Shown here: piece after piece, positions 25,519 through 34,360 of the stretch
Layout: each line of letters starts with the position of its first letter
How positions within the stretch are numbered: the first letter of the stretch is position 1
Assembly (NCBI GenBank): GCA_049451635.1
Contig: JBMTVT010000007.1
Location: forward strand, 1 to 46,661
DNA: 46,661 nucleotides
Origin: JBMTVT01 sp049451635
GTDB lineage: Bacteria; Bacteroidota; Bacteroidia; Flavobacteriales; Flavobacteriaceae
Direction: 5' to 3'
The notes under the pieces: generated by a model
The model's database searches: none
The model's input: only the letters and a program-made list of their open reading frames with translations
Told to the model about the DNA's origin: nothing
Translations under genes and position numbers: made by a program

Positions 25519-26697
25519 TTAAACAGGTAATAATATGGTTTCAACTAAATCTCCAATATGTATTTCGCTTTGTTCTTCAGGGCTAAAAACCAAGGCGTTA
25601 GAAATGGCAAAGGTTTGTAACATAGACGAATTTTGTCCTTCAAGAATTTCAACTTCACCATTATTGTAAATGGCTTTTAAAAATTGTGGTCGATTACCAT
25701 TTTTTTTAAATTTTGAATTGGATGTTGCTCGAATACGTGGTAATTCAACATCATTAATATTCATCATTTTTTGAAGCGCCATAAATACATATATGTAAAA
25801 ACAAGTTAGTGCTGCAGCAGGATTTCCGGGTAATGCAAAAACGCTTGTATTGTCTTTATTTCCAAAGAATAAAGGCTTTCCGGGTTTTTGTTTTACTTTG
25901 TAAAACACCTCTTCAACCTGTAATTTTTTTAAAGCTTTTCCTACAAAATCATAATCGCCAACCGAAATGCCACCTGTAATAATAACCAAATCGTTGTTTG
26001 ATACTGCCGATTTTAAAGTTTTTACAGTTTCGTTGTAATCATCTTCAACTTTATGCATAGTCACATCATAAAACTTCAAACTATAAAGGGCACTCAAAAG
26101 CATTTTAGAATTGCTTTCGTGTATCTTTCCGTATGTTAAATCTTGTCCAGGTTCAATCAATTCGTTGCCTGTGGTAACAATAGCAATGCTAGGTTTTTTA
26201 AATACCTTAACATCAGTTATTCCCAATGATAATAAATAGCCAATCGCTGCTGGTGTTAGTTTTGTATTCTTTTTTAAGGCGATATCACCTTTTTTGACTT
26301 GCTCTCCAATAGGACGAATGTTGTGACCTTCGTTTAATGGCTCCTCAATAATGATTTTATTGCCTTTAACCTTTACTTTTTCCTGCATCATAATCGCATT
26401 GGCAGTATCTGGAACAGGTGCGCCAGTAAAAATTCTAACTGCTTCACTTTTTTTTAGAACGGGTTGATGTGCATCACCAGCTTTGATTTCTCCAATAAGC
26501 TTATAAGTTAAATCATCATGTAAATACAACGCATAGCCATCCATAGCCGATTGACGAAAAGGGGGCATGTTTATTGGCGAATAAATGTCTTCATATAAAA
26601 AATAACCACCGGCTTTTTCAACTGGTTTTGTGGTTTCTTTAAGAAGCGGTTTTACATGATTTTTAACCAATAATTTGGCTTGATCAATGGAAATCAT
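25519..26697 (-). CDS. moeA: Molybdopterin molybdenumtransferase
   Basis: Inserts molybdate into adenylylated molybdopterin to give active Moco. The 392-residue protein (MISIDQAKLL start) has the MoeA domain order: N-terminal MPPFRQSAMDGYAL, the GEIKAGDAHQPVLKKSEAVR barrel with IFTGAPVPDTAN, the central MPT-binding domain with VTTGNEL and ITGGISVGDYDFV, LPGNPAAALTCF, and the C-terminal beta-barrel. The reading frame is open upstream to 26793, but the extra 32 residues are not MoeA-like and a promoter element lies between, so ATG at 26697 is the better start. It is the first gene of the minus-strand Moco set. Confidence 0.95.
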   Translation of the reverse strand: MISIDQAKLLVKNHVKPLLKETTKPVEKAGGYFLYEDIYSPINMPPFRQSAMDGYALYLHDDLTYKLIGEIKAGDAHQPVLKKSEAVRIFTGAPVPDTANAIMMQEKVKVKGNKIIIEEPLNEGHNIRPIGEQVKKGDIALKKNTKLTPAAIGYLLSLGITDVKVFKKPSIAIVTTGNELIEPGQDLTYGKIHESNSKMLLSALYSLKFYDVTMHKVEDDYNETVKTLKSAVSNNDLVIITGGISVGDYDFVGKALKKLQVEEVFYKVKQKPGKPLFFGNKDNTSVFALPGNPAAALTCFYIYVFMALQKMMNINDVELPRIRATSNSKFKKNGNRPQFLKAIYNNGEVEILEGQNSSMLQTFAISNALVFSPEEQSEIHIGDLVETILLPV

Positions 26698-26718
26698 TTC
26701 AATAACGTTATATCTTTT

Positions 26719-26726
26719 CAAATATA
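26719..26726 (-). promoter_or_regulatory. Probable -7 promoter element of the Moco operon
   Basis: The minus strand reads TATATTTG, an exact TAnnTTTG match, 21 nt before the moeA ATG at 26697. It would drive moeA through moaCB and perhaps moaA. No convincing -33 element or ModE-type palindrome is visible by eye. Confidence 0.5.
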
Positions 26727-26877
26727 ATGAATAGATGTGTAAAATAAAACACCATGTTATTTTTAATTGAACTTGTAAAAAAGTCCACTTCACTCATTCA
26801 TAATGGCATTTAACTAAAGGTAGATTTTATTTACTTCTTTTTATAAATAGTTTCGAAGTAACTAAAAAGCAAATATC

Positions 26878-26994
26878 ATGGAACAAAAATTCAATCTTAC
26901 CATTAGTAAACCGTGCTCAGAGCAATTCAATCAGTTTAATAAAACTGAAAAAGGAGGTCTCGGGCATAGCTTAATTATAAAGCCTTTTGTTTAA
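26878..26994 (+). pseudogene. N-terminal fragment of a flavobacterial Cys-motif protein
   Basis: A 38-codon reading frame begins at an ATG and reads MEQKFNLTISKPCSEQFNQF, then NKTEKGG. This opening resembles a common flavobacterial N-terminus (a 'PCSExFxxFxxTxxGGFCxxC' pattern found at the start of proteins of uncertain function). Here the similarity stops at GGL and a stop follows soon after, so the second Cys pair and the rest of the protein are missing. I read it as a truncated remnant, but a short functional peptide cannot be excluded. Confidence 0.45.
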
Positions 26995-27090
26995 ACGATG
27001 TGCTCTAATTTCTGTGTTGTTTTTTCATAATTCAAAGTTAATTTATGTAACTCTAAATTTCGCAACTTTATGTCCAGTCTAATGTAGTAA

Positions 27091-27255
27091 TTCCATCCTA
27101 GTGGTGTAATTTTTTTAGGAGGTGTTAGCGATATGCCTTCAGTAAGAACAGGCTATTTTTATGCTGACCTAAAACCAGGAAAATATGCATTTATATCAGA
27201 AGTGGCTAATACTAAAGAAAAAGGGCTTTTTAAAACCTTTGAGGTAATTGATTAG
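27091..27255 (+). pseudogene. C-terminal fragment, possibly of a cupredoxin-like secreted protein
   Basis: After two adjacent stop codons (27085-27090), an open frame runs to the stop at 27253-27255 and ends in GYFYADLKPGKYAFISEV, then KGLFKTFEVID. The strand pattern and PGKYAFISE segment look like the last strands of a small beta-sandwich such as a cupredoxin-like protein. No matching N-terminal part lies upstream in this or another frame. It overlaps the ribB stop by 4 nt. The family call is weak; that it is a gene fragment is more secure. Confidence 0.4.
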
Positions 27256-28397
27256 TAATTAATATAATCTACAATCTCTAATCCATAGCCAATCATACCA
27301 ACGCGTTTGGTTTGTTCGGTATTGGAGATTAATCGCAATTTGTGAATATTTAAATCATGTAAAATTTGAGCACCTATACCAAAGTCTCTGGAATCCATAT
27401 TGATTCTGGGGGCTTTGGATACCTCATTCGGCTTTTGATTTTCTTTCAAAACAGCAAGTCTGTTTAAAATATTCATGGATTGTGATTCTTGGTTAATAAA
27501 GATGATAGCCCCCTTTCCTTCATCATTAATAACTTTAAACATATTATCCAATTGCTCATCAACATTGTTAGTTAAAGTGCCTAAAATATCGTTATTAACT
27601 AATGTAGAATTTATACGTGTTGGCACTTCTTCATGATCTTTCCAAATGCCTTTTGTTAAAGCTATATGTATTTGATTATTAGTAGTTTGTTTATAGGCTC
27701 TTAACCTAAAACTTCCAAATCTAGTTTCTATTTGAAAATCCTCTTTTCTTTCAATTAAAGAATCATGTTGCATTCTATATGCTACTAAATCTTCTATGGA
27801 GACAATTTTTAAATCCAGTTTTTTTGAGATCTCTAGCAGTTCAGGTAAACGTGCCATGGAGCCATCTTCATTCATGATTTCAACAATGACACCAGCAGGT
27901 TTTAAACCCGCTAATCTTGAAAAATCAATAGCTGCTTCGGTATGTCCTGTTCTGCGTAATACACCACCTTCCTTAGCTACTAATGGGAAGATATGCCCTG
28001 GACGAGCCAGTTCAAAGGGTTTAGTGTCATCATTTATTAACGCTCTTATGGTTTTAGACCTATCACTGGCAGAAATACCAGTAGTTACTCCGTTACCCCT
28101 TAAATCAACAGACACTGTAAAGGCAGTTTCCATAGGATCAGTGTTGTTATTAACCATCATGTTCAATTCCAACTCTTTACATCTGTTTTCAGTTAAAGGC
28201 GCACAAATAAGGCCCTTACCGTGAGTGGCCATAAAGTTTATCATTTGCGGGGTTACTTTTTCTGCAGCTGCAACAAAATCGCCTTCATTTTCGCGATTTT
28301 CGTCATCAACTACTATAATAACTTTTCCGTTTCTAATATCCTCAATAGCTTCCTGTATGTTGTTTAATTTAAACTTAGAGGCGTTTTTTTGTGTCAT
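27252..28397 (-). CDS. ribB: 3,4-dihydroxy-2-butanone-4-phosphate synthase with decayed RibA half
   Basis: Makes the four-carbon precursor of riboflavin from ribulose 5-phosphate. The N-terminal ~200 residues are a full RibB domain with VVDDENRENEGDF, GLICAPLT, RPGHIFPLVA and RTGHTEAAIDFSRLAG. The C-terminal ~170 residues are homologous to GTP cyclohydrolase II (DFGIGAQIL is kept) but contain no cysteine at all, so the C-x10-C-x-C zinc site is gone and RibA activity is not expected. ATG at 28397 (MTQKNASKF) is preferred because TATCTTTG ends 19 nt upstream; ATG at 28412 would add five residues and make the message leaderless. Confidence 0.92.
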   Translation of the reverse strand: MTQKNASKFKLNNIQEAIEDIRNGKVIIVVDDENRENEGDFVAAAEKVTPQMINFMATHGKGLICAPLTENRCKELELNMMVNNNTDPMETAFTVSVDLRGNGVTTGISASDRSKTIRALINDDTKPFELARPGHIFPLVAKEGGVLRRTGHTEAAIDFSRLAGLKPAGVIVEIMNEDGSMARLPELLEISKKLDLKIVSIEDLVAYRMQHDSLIERKEDFQIETRFGSFRLRAYKQTTNNQIHIALTKGIWKDHEEVPTRINSTLVNNDILGTLTNNVDEQLDNMFKVINDEGKGAIIFINQESQSMNILNRLAVLKENQKPNEVSKAPRINMDSRDFGIGAQILHDLNIHKLRLISNTEQTKRVGMIGYGLEIVDYINY

Positions 28398-28416
28398 GGT
28401 TTCCACATTCATTATA

Positions 28417-28424
28417 CAAAGATA
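28417..28424 (-). promoter_or_regulatory. Probable -7 promoter element of ribB
   Basis: The minus strand reads TATCTTTG, an exact TAnnTTTG match, placed just after the end of the upstream permease gene (stop at 28429). It suggests that ribB can be transcribed separately from lptF/G-lolA-ftsK. Confidence 0.42.
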
Positions 28425-28428
28425 TTGC

Positions 28429-30408
28429 TTATTTTAAAGATTCTAAACAATTTAGTTTTAAGTCTTCCATAATTTTCTCATTCAAGAAAATGTAGGCTAT
28501 CATATATAAAGGAAACCCAACAATTATGAGAAATAGGTTTGGAGATTTTTGTTTTTTATTTATGTGGGTATAAAACTTAAAAATATTAAGTAAAGATTTT
28601 ATGTAATAAATAACGAAAAGTACCAATGAAACAATACTTAATTGAATAGAGGCTGAAGCAAGAGATGGTAATTTATTGTTTTTAAATACAAAGTGAAGAA
28701 TAAGTAATGTAATTCCAATGGTATATAAAACAATGGCAAATTTAGAATGCGGTCTGTAATCTTTTTTTACCATGGTTTCAGAAGTATCATAAGCCTCATT
28801 TATGGAGAGCCCTATATCTCTTAACTGTTTAATATTATTGCCTCTAGAATTTAAAACTTTTAAGGCTTCGTATCTACAAGCTTCATCATGCCCGAGGGCT
28901 TCGTAATTGTTTATCACATCAATAAGCTCTTCGTTTTTATAGGAAGCCAAAAACCTGAAGTCAACACTATTCTTCTCTTTTACTTTAAAAGCTTTTTTAA
29001 GGGGTTCTATAATGCCATCAAAATCAAACAGTCCTTTGTCTGCTGTTGCTCTTCTTGTTAAAAATATACCTAATGGCAACATAACCAGTGTAGAAAACCA
29101 ACTTGCTATAATGGGGTCAAAGCCTCCTTTTTTGGCACTGTTTGTAGCAAAAATACCTATAAAGTGATAGGTTAAAAATAATACAATGGCAATTACCATT
29201 GGTAGACCTATACCTCCTTTCCTTATTAATGCCCCTAAAGGTGCTCCAACAAAAAACAAAATAATACAGGCAAAACCTAAAGCGAATTTTTCGTGTAAAG
29301 AAATAATGTGTCTGTTTAGTAGTTCGTTAGATATTTTTTGTGTGTTTTGTTTTGTGGTAATTAATAGTTTGGCATTAGTTAAAGTGCGTAAACTTGTCTC
29401 AACCATTTCAACCTTCTTTTTTGTATTGAAAACATCTAATAAATTACCTGTGTAGTTCGAAACATAATTTGTAGTGTCTTTAGTTGAGGTAAACGGAATG
29501 GGAGTATTGTTAACAATACTTGCCCGTTGGTACAAATTTTTAGCAAGCACCTCATTTTCTATCTCAGTTTTTTGAACTAGGGAATCAATTGTTTTATTTA
29601 AACCTACAACATTTAGCATATTATACTTGTCGGTTTGTGATTTTTCATCAAAATCAACATTGTTTAATTGCGATAAATCTATATTGATAATCTTTTTCTC
29701 GAAGTTGCTTTTGGCAAAGGGTTTTTTGTTTTGGGCTTTTACATCCCTTGGTGAAACATCTCTATATAAATGGCCGTCGGTAAGAATTAGCTTTAATACA
29801 TTGGAATCTTTTTCACTGGCAAGCTCACCTGCCTTAGATTTTATGGTGGTTGTATTGGTTTGGTTGGCTCCTTTTATATGTATAGTAACATCTTCAAGGT
29901 ATTGTCCTCTATCTCCATGCTTGTTAGCAAACTTAATATTGTAGTTACCAACTTCGTTAAATTGTCCTTCTGCCAATAACATTGCTGGTTTTAACTTGGC
30001 AATGTTTCTACGTAGGTTATAAGAGTTTAATTCTGCCCATGGGATTACATTGTTTGAAAAGAAAAAAGTTGTAATGGCTAATATTACTATAAAAACGCTT
30101 AAACCAGACATGGCACGCTCTAGTGAAATACCTGTAGATTTCATAGCTGCAAACTCATAGTTTTCAGCAAAACTTCCAAATACCATTATGGAAGCTAACA
30201 ATATGGTAAGAGGTAATACCAGTGGTATTAATTTAGGCATAAAGTAAACCAGAAACTTTACTATAACAACCATATCTAAATCCTTGCCAGCCAACTCTTT
30301 TATATAAAGCCAAATGGTTTGTAAAACAAATATCAGCATGAGTATAATGAACACGCTGATAAAAGTTTTTAGATAGGTGGTTAGTATGTAACGGTCTAAT
30401 ATTTTCAA
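28429..30408 (-). CDS. LptF/LptG family lipopolysaccharide export permease
   Basis: An inner-membrane permease of the YjgP/YjgQ family, which forms the LptB2FG transporter that extracts lipopolysaccharide for delivery to the outer membrane. The N-terminus MKILDRYILTTYLKTF and three early membrane helices are typical, followed by a periplasmic beta-jellyroll region (about residues 125-360) and three more helices with PLGALIRKGGIGLPM. At 659 residues it is much longer than the ~360 of E. coli LptF or LptG. The extra ~200 C-terminal residues hold a soluble linker and three further hydrophobic segments, as in Bacteroidota relatives. I cannot tell LptF from LptG. lolA is 8 nt upstream. Confidence 0.88.
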   Translation of the reverse strand: MKILDRYILTTYLKTFISVFIILMLIFVLQTIWLYIKELAGKDLDMVVIVKFLVYFMPKLIPLVLPLTILLASIMVFGSFAENYEFAAMKSTGISLERAMSGLSVFIVILAITTFFFSNNVIPWAELNSYNLRRNIAKLKPAMLLAEGQFNEVGNYNIKFANKHGDRGQYLEDVTIHIKGANQTNTTTIKSKAGELASEKDSNVLKLILTDGHLYRDVSPRDVKAQNKKPFAKSNFEKKIINIDLSQLNNVDFDEKSQTDKYNMLNVVGLNKTIDSLVQKTEIENEVLAKNLYQRASIVNNTPIPFTSTKDTTNYVSNYTGNLLDVFNTKKKVEMVETSLRTLTNAKLLITTKQNTQKISNELLNRHIISLHEKFALGFACIILFFVGAPLGALIRKGGIGLPMVIAIVLFLTYHFIGIFATNSAKKGGFDPIIASWFSTLVMLPLGIFLTRRATADKGLFDFDGIIEPLKKAFKVKEKNSVDFRFLASYKNEELIDVINNYEALGHDEACRYEALKVLNSRGNNIKQLRDIGLSINEAYDTSETMVKKDYRPHSKFAIVLYTIGITLLILHFVFKNNKLPSLASASIQLSIVSLVLFVIYYIKSLLNIFKFYTHINKKQKSPNLFLIIVGFPLYMIAYIFLNEKIMEDLKLNCLESLK

Positions 30409-30416
30409 AAAAGAAC

Positions 30417-31052
30417 CTAATCTAGTTTATTGATGTAATAATCTTGATATTTATTGGTATCAAAGGTAAATAAGGTTTTTGATAATGGCTCATTTGTTTT
30501 AAAAGAATTAACAGTAAGGGTTGTTTTGGTGCCATTTTTACCAACTTGTATCAAATTGTATATATGTTTGGTTTGTGCATCAATACCTAAAAGGATATTT
30601 TTAATTTCAGAGTTGGAATCAATAGGGGTAAGTTTTACATATTGAATTTTTCTACCTTTAATGTTTTGTTCAATATCCAATTGATAGGTATATCCATCTT
30701 CATAAAACGATAGCATTTTACTGGGTGTAATGTCATCATTTTTATCATCATTACTTGAAGAAATAGTTACTTCTTCATCTTCAGGACTTATGCTGTAAAG
30801 GGTTTTCCCGTCAAATAGGCGGGTAACCCCTAAAATATTCAAGCGATACTTATCACCTTCCATAATAACATCCCCCTTAGTTTCTTGTTTAATGTTTTCT
30901 GAAAGATTCTCTAAAACGTATTTAAACTCAATAGAAATATTATCGTAGCTTTTTACTTTTTCAGAGACTTCATTTAACAAGGTTTTCCCTTTGTTTTGGG
31001 AAAAAGTTGAAACTGAAAGTGTTATTAATAAGAGTGTTAAAAGTTTTTTCAT
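30417..31052 (-). CDS. lolA: LolA-family outer-membrane lipoprotein carrier
   Basis: A periplasmic chaperone that carries lipoproteins from the inner to the outer membrane. Starting at ATG 31052 gives a textbook signal peptide, MKKLLTLLLITLSVSTFSQ, with cleavage after a Ser-Phe-Ser-Gln region; ATG at 31073 would add seven residues and overlap ftsK. The mature part has the LolA pattern: an amphipathic N-terminal helix, then beta-strands with DVIMEGDKYRLN, LFDGKTLYSISPEDEEVTI and IKNILLGIDAQT. Its length, about 211 residues, fits. The neighbours ftsK upstream and the LPS permease downstream form an envelope gene set. Confidence 0.9.
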   Translation of the reverse strand: MKKLLTLLLITLSVSTFSQNKGKTLLNEVSEKVKSYDNISIEFKYVLENLSENIKQETKGDVIMEGDKYRLNILGVTRLFDGKTLYSISPEDEEVTISSSNDDKNDDITPSKMLSFYEDGYTYQLDIEQNIKGRKIQYVKLTPIDSNSEIKNILLGIDAQTKHIYNLIQVGKNGTKTTLTVNSFKTNEPLSKTLFTFDTNKYQDYYINKLD

Positions 31053-31062
31053 GTTTTTTAAA

Positions 31063-33429
31063 TTAAATTTCATCTTCTAAAAGTTTGTCTAAAGCCGTTA
31101 AATCAGGAACTAAAACCTGTCTTGCTTTACTACCCTCAAAAGGACCAACAATGCCAGCAGCTTCTAATTGGTCTATCAATCGTCCAGCTCTATTATAGCC
31201 TAACTTTAATTTGCGTTGCAATAAAGAAGCGGAACCTTGTTGCGCCGTTACAATAACAATAGCAGCATCTTTAAAAAATTTGTCCCTGTCAGAAATGTCT
31301 ATATCAATACTTGTGCCACTTTCTTCACCAATATATTCGGGCAACATGTAAGCATCAGGATATGCTTTTTGTGAGCCAATAAACTCTGTTATCTTTTCAA
31401 CTTCAGGTGTATCAACAAAAGCACATTGCACACGAATAACATCATTGCCTTGAGTAAATAGCATATCGCCTCTACCAATAAGTTGATCGGCTCCAGAACC
31501 ATCTAAAATGGTTCGGGAATCAATTTTTGAGGTTACTCTAAACGCTATACGAGCAGGGAAGTTTGCCTTAATAATCCCTGTAATAACATTTACCGAAGGA
31601 CGTTGAGTGGCAATAATTAAATGAATACCTATAGCCCTGGCCAGTTGCGCCAGACGAGCAATGGGGGTTTCAACTTCCTTACCAGCTGTCATTATTAAAT
31701 CGGCAAACTCATCAACCACTAAAACAATATATGGTAAAAACTGATGCCCTTCATTGGGGTTTAGTTTACGAGTCTTAAACTTTTTGTTGTATTCTGCAAT
31801 GTTTCTGCACATCGCATTTTTAAGTAGCTCGTAGCGGTTATCCATTTCAATACAAAGTGAATTCAAAGTATTGATTACCTTAGTATTGTCTGTAATAATA
31901 GCCTCTTCGCTATCTGGTAATTTTGCTAAATAATGCCGCTCAATTTTATTAAATAGGGTAAGTTCAACTTTTTTGGGATCTACTAAAATAAACTTAACTT
32001 CTGCAGGGTGCTTTTTGTAAAGCAACGATGTAAGTACCGCATTTAACCCAACCGATTTACCTTGACCAGTTGCACCGGCCATAAGTAAATGGGGCATTTT
32101 AGCCAAATCTACCACAAAAGTTTCGTTACTAATGGTTTTGCCTAAAGCTATGGGTAGTTGCATCTCGGAGCTTTGGAACTTTTTTGATGCAATGACTGAG
32201 CGCATGGAAACAATAGTTGCATTTTTATTAGGCACTTCAATACCAATGGTTCCTTTACCTGGTATTGGTGCTATAATTCGGATTCCTAACGCAGAAAGAG
32301 ATAGGGCTATATCATCTTCCAAATTTTTAATTTTTGAAATCCTAATGCCGGCATCAGGTACAATCTCATAAAGCGTTACCGTTGGACCAATTGTAGCTTT
32401 AATACTAGCAATACCAATGCTATAGTTTTTAAGGGTTTCAACAATTTTGTTTTTGTTCTCTTCTAATTCTTCTTGGTCGATTTGTATCCCTTCAGAATCA
32501 TATTTTTTGAGCAAATCTAAAGGTGGAAACTGGTATTTTGATAGCTCTAAAGTGGGGTCGAACTGTCCAAAATCTTCAACTAACTTATTCGATAGATTGT
32601 CAGTTTCTGTGCCTTCTTCTTTAATGTCCTCAACTTTTATTTCTATTTCATCTTCCTCAAAATCTTCCGTAATGTCTACTTCTAATGTGGTGGTTTTTGG
32701 TTTTGTATTGGTATTTATATCGTCTTCTAACAACAACTCATAAGCTGATTTTATAGCTTCGGCTTCTTCAGATAAATTATTGTCCAAAGCTACAAAAGTA
32801 TCTTCATCATGAGTAGAAAACTCATCTTTAATATCCTTTTTTGCAGATTTAAAAAGGTGCATAATGCTTTCAAAAGTAACTTTAAATCGGATAGCGAGAT
32901 AGGTAATCAACCCAAATAACAATAGCAGCGAAGTTCCTATTTTACCAATGTAATCTTGCAGAAACGAGTTAATTTCAAATCCTATGGTGCCACCCAATAT
33001 GTCGCTTTTATTTTTAAAAAAACCTAAGAAAATGGAAAGCCAAATAACTATCAATGTTCCCCAAAACCAGTGTTTTCTTAGTTTAGATTTTTTAAGATTC
33101 ATTAAAACATATACACCAGAAAGAAAAATTAACCCCGAAAAGATAAAGGAAGCTACACCAAAACCACGTTGAATAAAAAAATCGCTCAACCAGGCACCTG
33201 TTTTACTTAGCCAATTTTGAGTATCGGTGTTTCTGGAAGCGAATTTAGACAGACTGCTTTGGTCCGCTTCTCCTGTAAAAAAGAAAGATATGAAGGCTAT
33301 ACAAAGTATAATACCAAAAATAACCAGAAAGCTACCTAAAACCAATTTTTGTTGGCTAGATAACTTGAAACTCGGTAGTTTAAATTTTTTTCTTGGTAAT
33401 TTTTTAGTCTTGGGTTTGCTTTTAGCCAT
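31063..33429 (-). CDS. ftsK: DNA translocase FtsK
   Basis: A membrane-anchored motor that moves chromosome termini through the septum and activates XerCD at dif. The N-terminal ~190 residues carry a basic start and four hydrophobic segments. An acidic linker of about 120 residues follows, much shorter than in E. coli. The RecA-like motor has Walker A GATGQGKS (about 32053-32080) and Walker B IVLVVDEFADLI, plus ATQRPSVNVITG. The final ~65 residues are a winged-helix gamma domain that reads KOPS-like DNA signals (QQGSASLLQRKLKLGYNRAG). The 788-residue length is typical of Flavobacteriaceae. Start is ATG at 33429; the preceding TTG is unlikely. Confidence 0.96.
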   Translation of the reverse strand: MAKSKPKTKKLPRKKFKLPSFKLSSQQKLVLGSFLVIFGIILCIAFISFFFTGEADQSSLSKFASRNTDTQNWLSKTGAWLSDFFIQRGFGVASFIFSGLIFLSGVYVLMNLKKSKLRKHWFWGTLIVIWLSIFLGFFKNKSDILGGTIGFEINSFLQDYIGKIGTSLLLLFGLITYLAIRFKVTFESIMHLFKSAKKDIKDEFSTHDEDTFVALDNNLSEEAEAIKSAYELLLEDDINTNTKPKTTTLEVDITEDFEEDEIEIKVEDIKEEGTETDNLSNKLVEDFGQFDPTLELSKYQFPPLDLLKKYDSEGIQIDQEELEENKNKIVETLKNYSIGIASIKATIGPTVTLYEIVPDAGIRISKIKNLEDDIALSLSALGIRIIAPIPGKGTIGIEVPNKNATIVSMRSVIASKKFQSSEMQLPIALGKTISNETFVVDLAKMPHLLMAGATGQGKSVGLNAVLTSLLYKKHPAEVKFILVDPKKVELTLFNKIERHYLAKLPDSEEAIITDNTKVINTLNSLCIEMDNRYELLKNAMCRNIAEYNKKFKTRKLNPNEGHQFLPYIVLVVDEFADLIMTAGKEVETPIARLAQLARAIGIHLIIATQRPSVNVITGIIKANFPARIAFRVTSKIDSRTILDGSGADQLIGRGDMLFTQGNDVIRVQCAFVDTPEVEKITEFIGSQKAYPDAYMLPEYIGEESGTSIDIDISDRDKFFKDAAIVIVTAQQGSASLLQRKLKLGYNRAGRLIDQLEAAGIVGPFEGSKARQVLVPDLTALDKLLEDEI

Positions 33430-33492
33430 CAATGGTTTTTAGTTTAAACAAAAATACAAATTACTAACGTTTATCCTAAAGGTAATAGTATT

Positions 33493-33861
33493 TTAAAAAA
33501 TCTTTGGAAGATAAATTACAAGACCAGTAATTACCGCAAAAACTGATGCAATAAATACTGCACCAGCAGCAATATCTTTTATTAGCCCTATTTTGTTGTG
33601 ATGCTCTGGGTGGATAAAGTTGGCAATCTCTTCAATAGCGGTATTAAGTCCTTCAATACTCATTACCAAACCAATGGATAGAATTTGTACAATCCATTCA
33701 GTATTTGAGATTTTAAAATAGAAACCAGCAATAGTAACCAATATGGCAATTACAAATTGAATTTTTATACTGGCTTCGGTTTTTAAAAGTAAAATAGCAC
33801 CTTTAGAGGCATAACCAACACTTTTTAGTCTATTAACAAAAAAAGATTCTTTTTTAGTCAT
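33493..33861 (-). CDS. dgkA: Diacylglycerol kinase family membrane protein
   Basis: A 122-residue membrane kinase of the DgkA/undecaprenol kinase family, with three hydrophobic helices. The family signature is SIEGLNTAIEEIANF, holding the metal-binding and catalytic Glu residues, and KDIAAGAVFIAS in the third helix. It phosphorylates diacylglycerol or undecaprenol, recycling lipids. It overlaps tpx by 8 nt and is followed after 63 nt by ftsK. The choice of lipid cannot be told from sequence. Confidence 0.92.
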   Translation of the reverse strand: MTKKESFFVNRLKSVGYASKGAILLLKTEASIKIQFVIAILVTIAGFYFKISNTEWIVQILSIGLVMSIEGLNTAIEEIANFIHPEHHNKIGLIKDIAAGAVFIASVFAVITGLVIYLPKIF

Positions 33862-34360
33862 TATATAGAGCTTCTAATGCTGCTTTATAATTTGGTTCTT
33901 GTGCAATTTCTGGAACTTGTTCAGTGTAAAGTACCTTGCCATTTTTATCAGCAACAATAATACATCTTGACAGCAATCCATCAAAACCGCCACTTGTCAT
34001 AATCAAACCATAATCCTTTCCAAACTGCCCTGTTTTAAAATCTGATAGCATAACTACGTTTTCTAATCCTTCAGCGGCACAAAATTGGTCTTGTGCAAAA
34101 GGTAAATCTCTTGATATACACAATACTTTGGTATTTTCCAGTTCGCTAGCTTCGGTATTAAATTGTCTTACAGAGGCTGAACAAATACCTGTGTTGACAC
34201 TAGGAAAAATGTTAAATATTAATTTACTTCCTTTAAAATCTTTTAAAGTTTTAGTTGAAAGATCAATTGCAACTAATTGAAAATCTGTTATCTGTGAGCC
34301 AATTTCTGGTAAATCTCCTGCTGTTTGTACAGGGTTACCGCCTAAAGTTATATTTGCCAT
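33854..34360 (-). CDS. tpx: Thiol peroxidase
   Basis: An atypical 2-Cys peroxiredoxin that reduces lipid and other hydroperoxides using thioredoxin. The peroxidatic Cys60 is in SVNTGICSASVR and the resolving Cys94 in AQDQFCAAEG, at the spacing expected for Tpx. The 168-residue length is normal and there is no signal peptide, so it is cytosolic. It is divergent from katG across a 237-bp spacer, which gives two hydroperoxide-removal genes with a possibly shared control region. Confidence 0.96.
   Translation of the reverse strand: MANITLGGNPVQTAGDLPEIGSQITDFQLVAIDLSTKTLKDFKGSKLIFNIFPSVNTGICSASVRQFNTEASELENTKVLCISRDLPFAQDQFCAAEGLENVVMLSDFKTGQFGKDYGLIMTSGGFDGLLSRCIIVADKNGKVLYTEQVPEIAQEPNYKAALEALYND

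Noticed and set aside
26698..26793. 32-residue N-terminal extension of MoeA
   Set aside because: It is hydrophobic and not MoeA-like, and a TATATTTG promoter element lies inside it; ATG at 26697 starts the conserved protein.
26698..26880. Moco riboswitch before moeA
   Set aside because: The promoter element leaves a leader of only about 20 nt, too short for a riboswitch.
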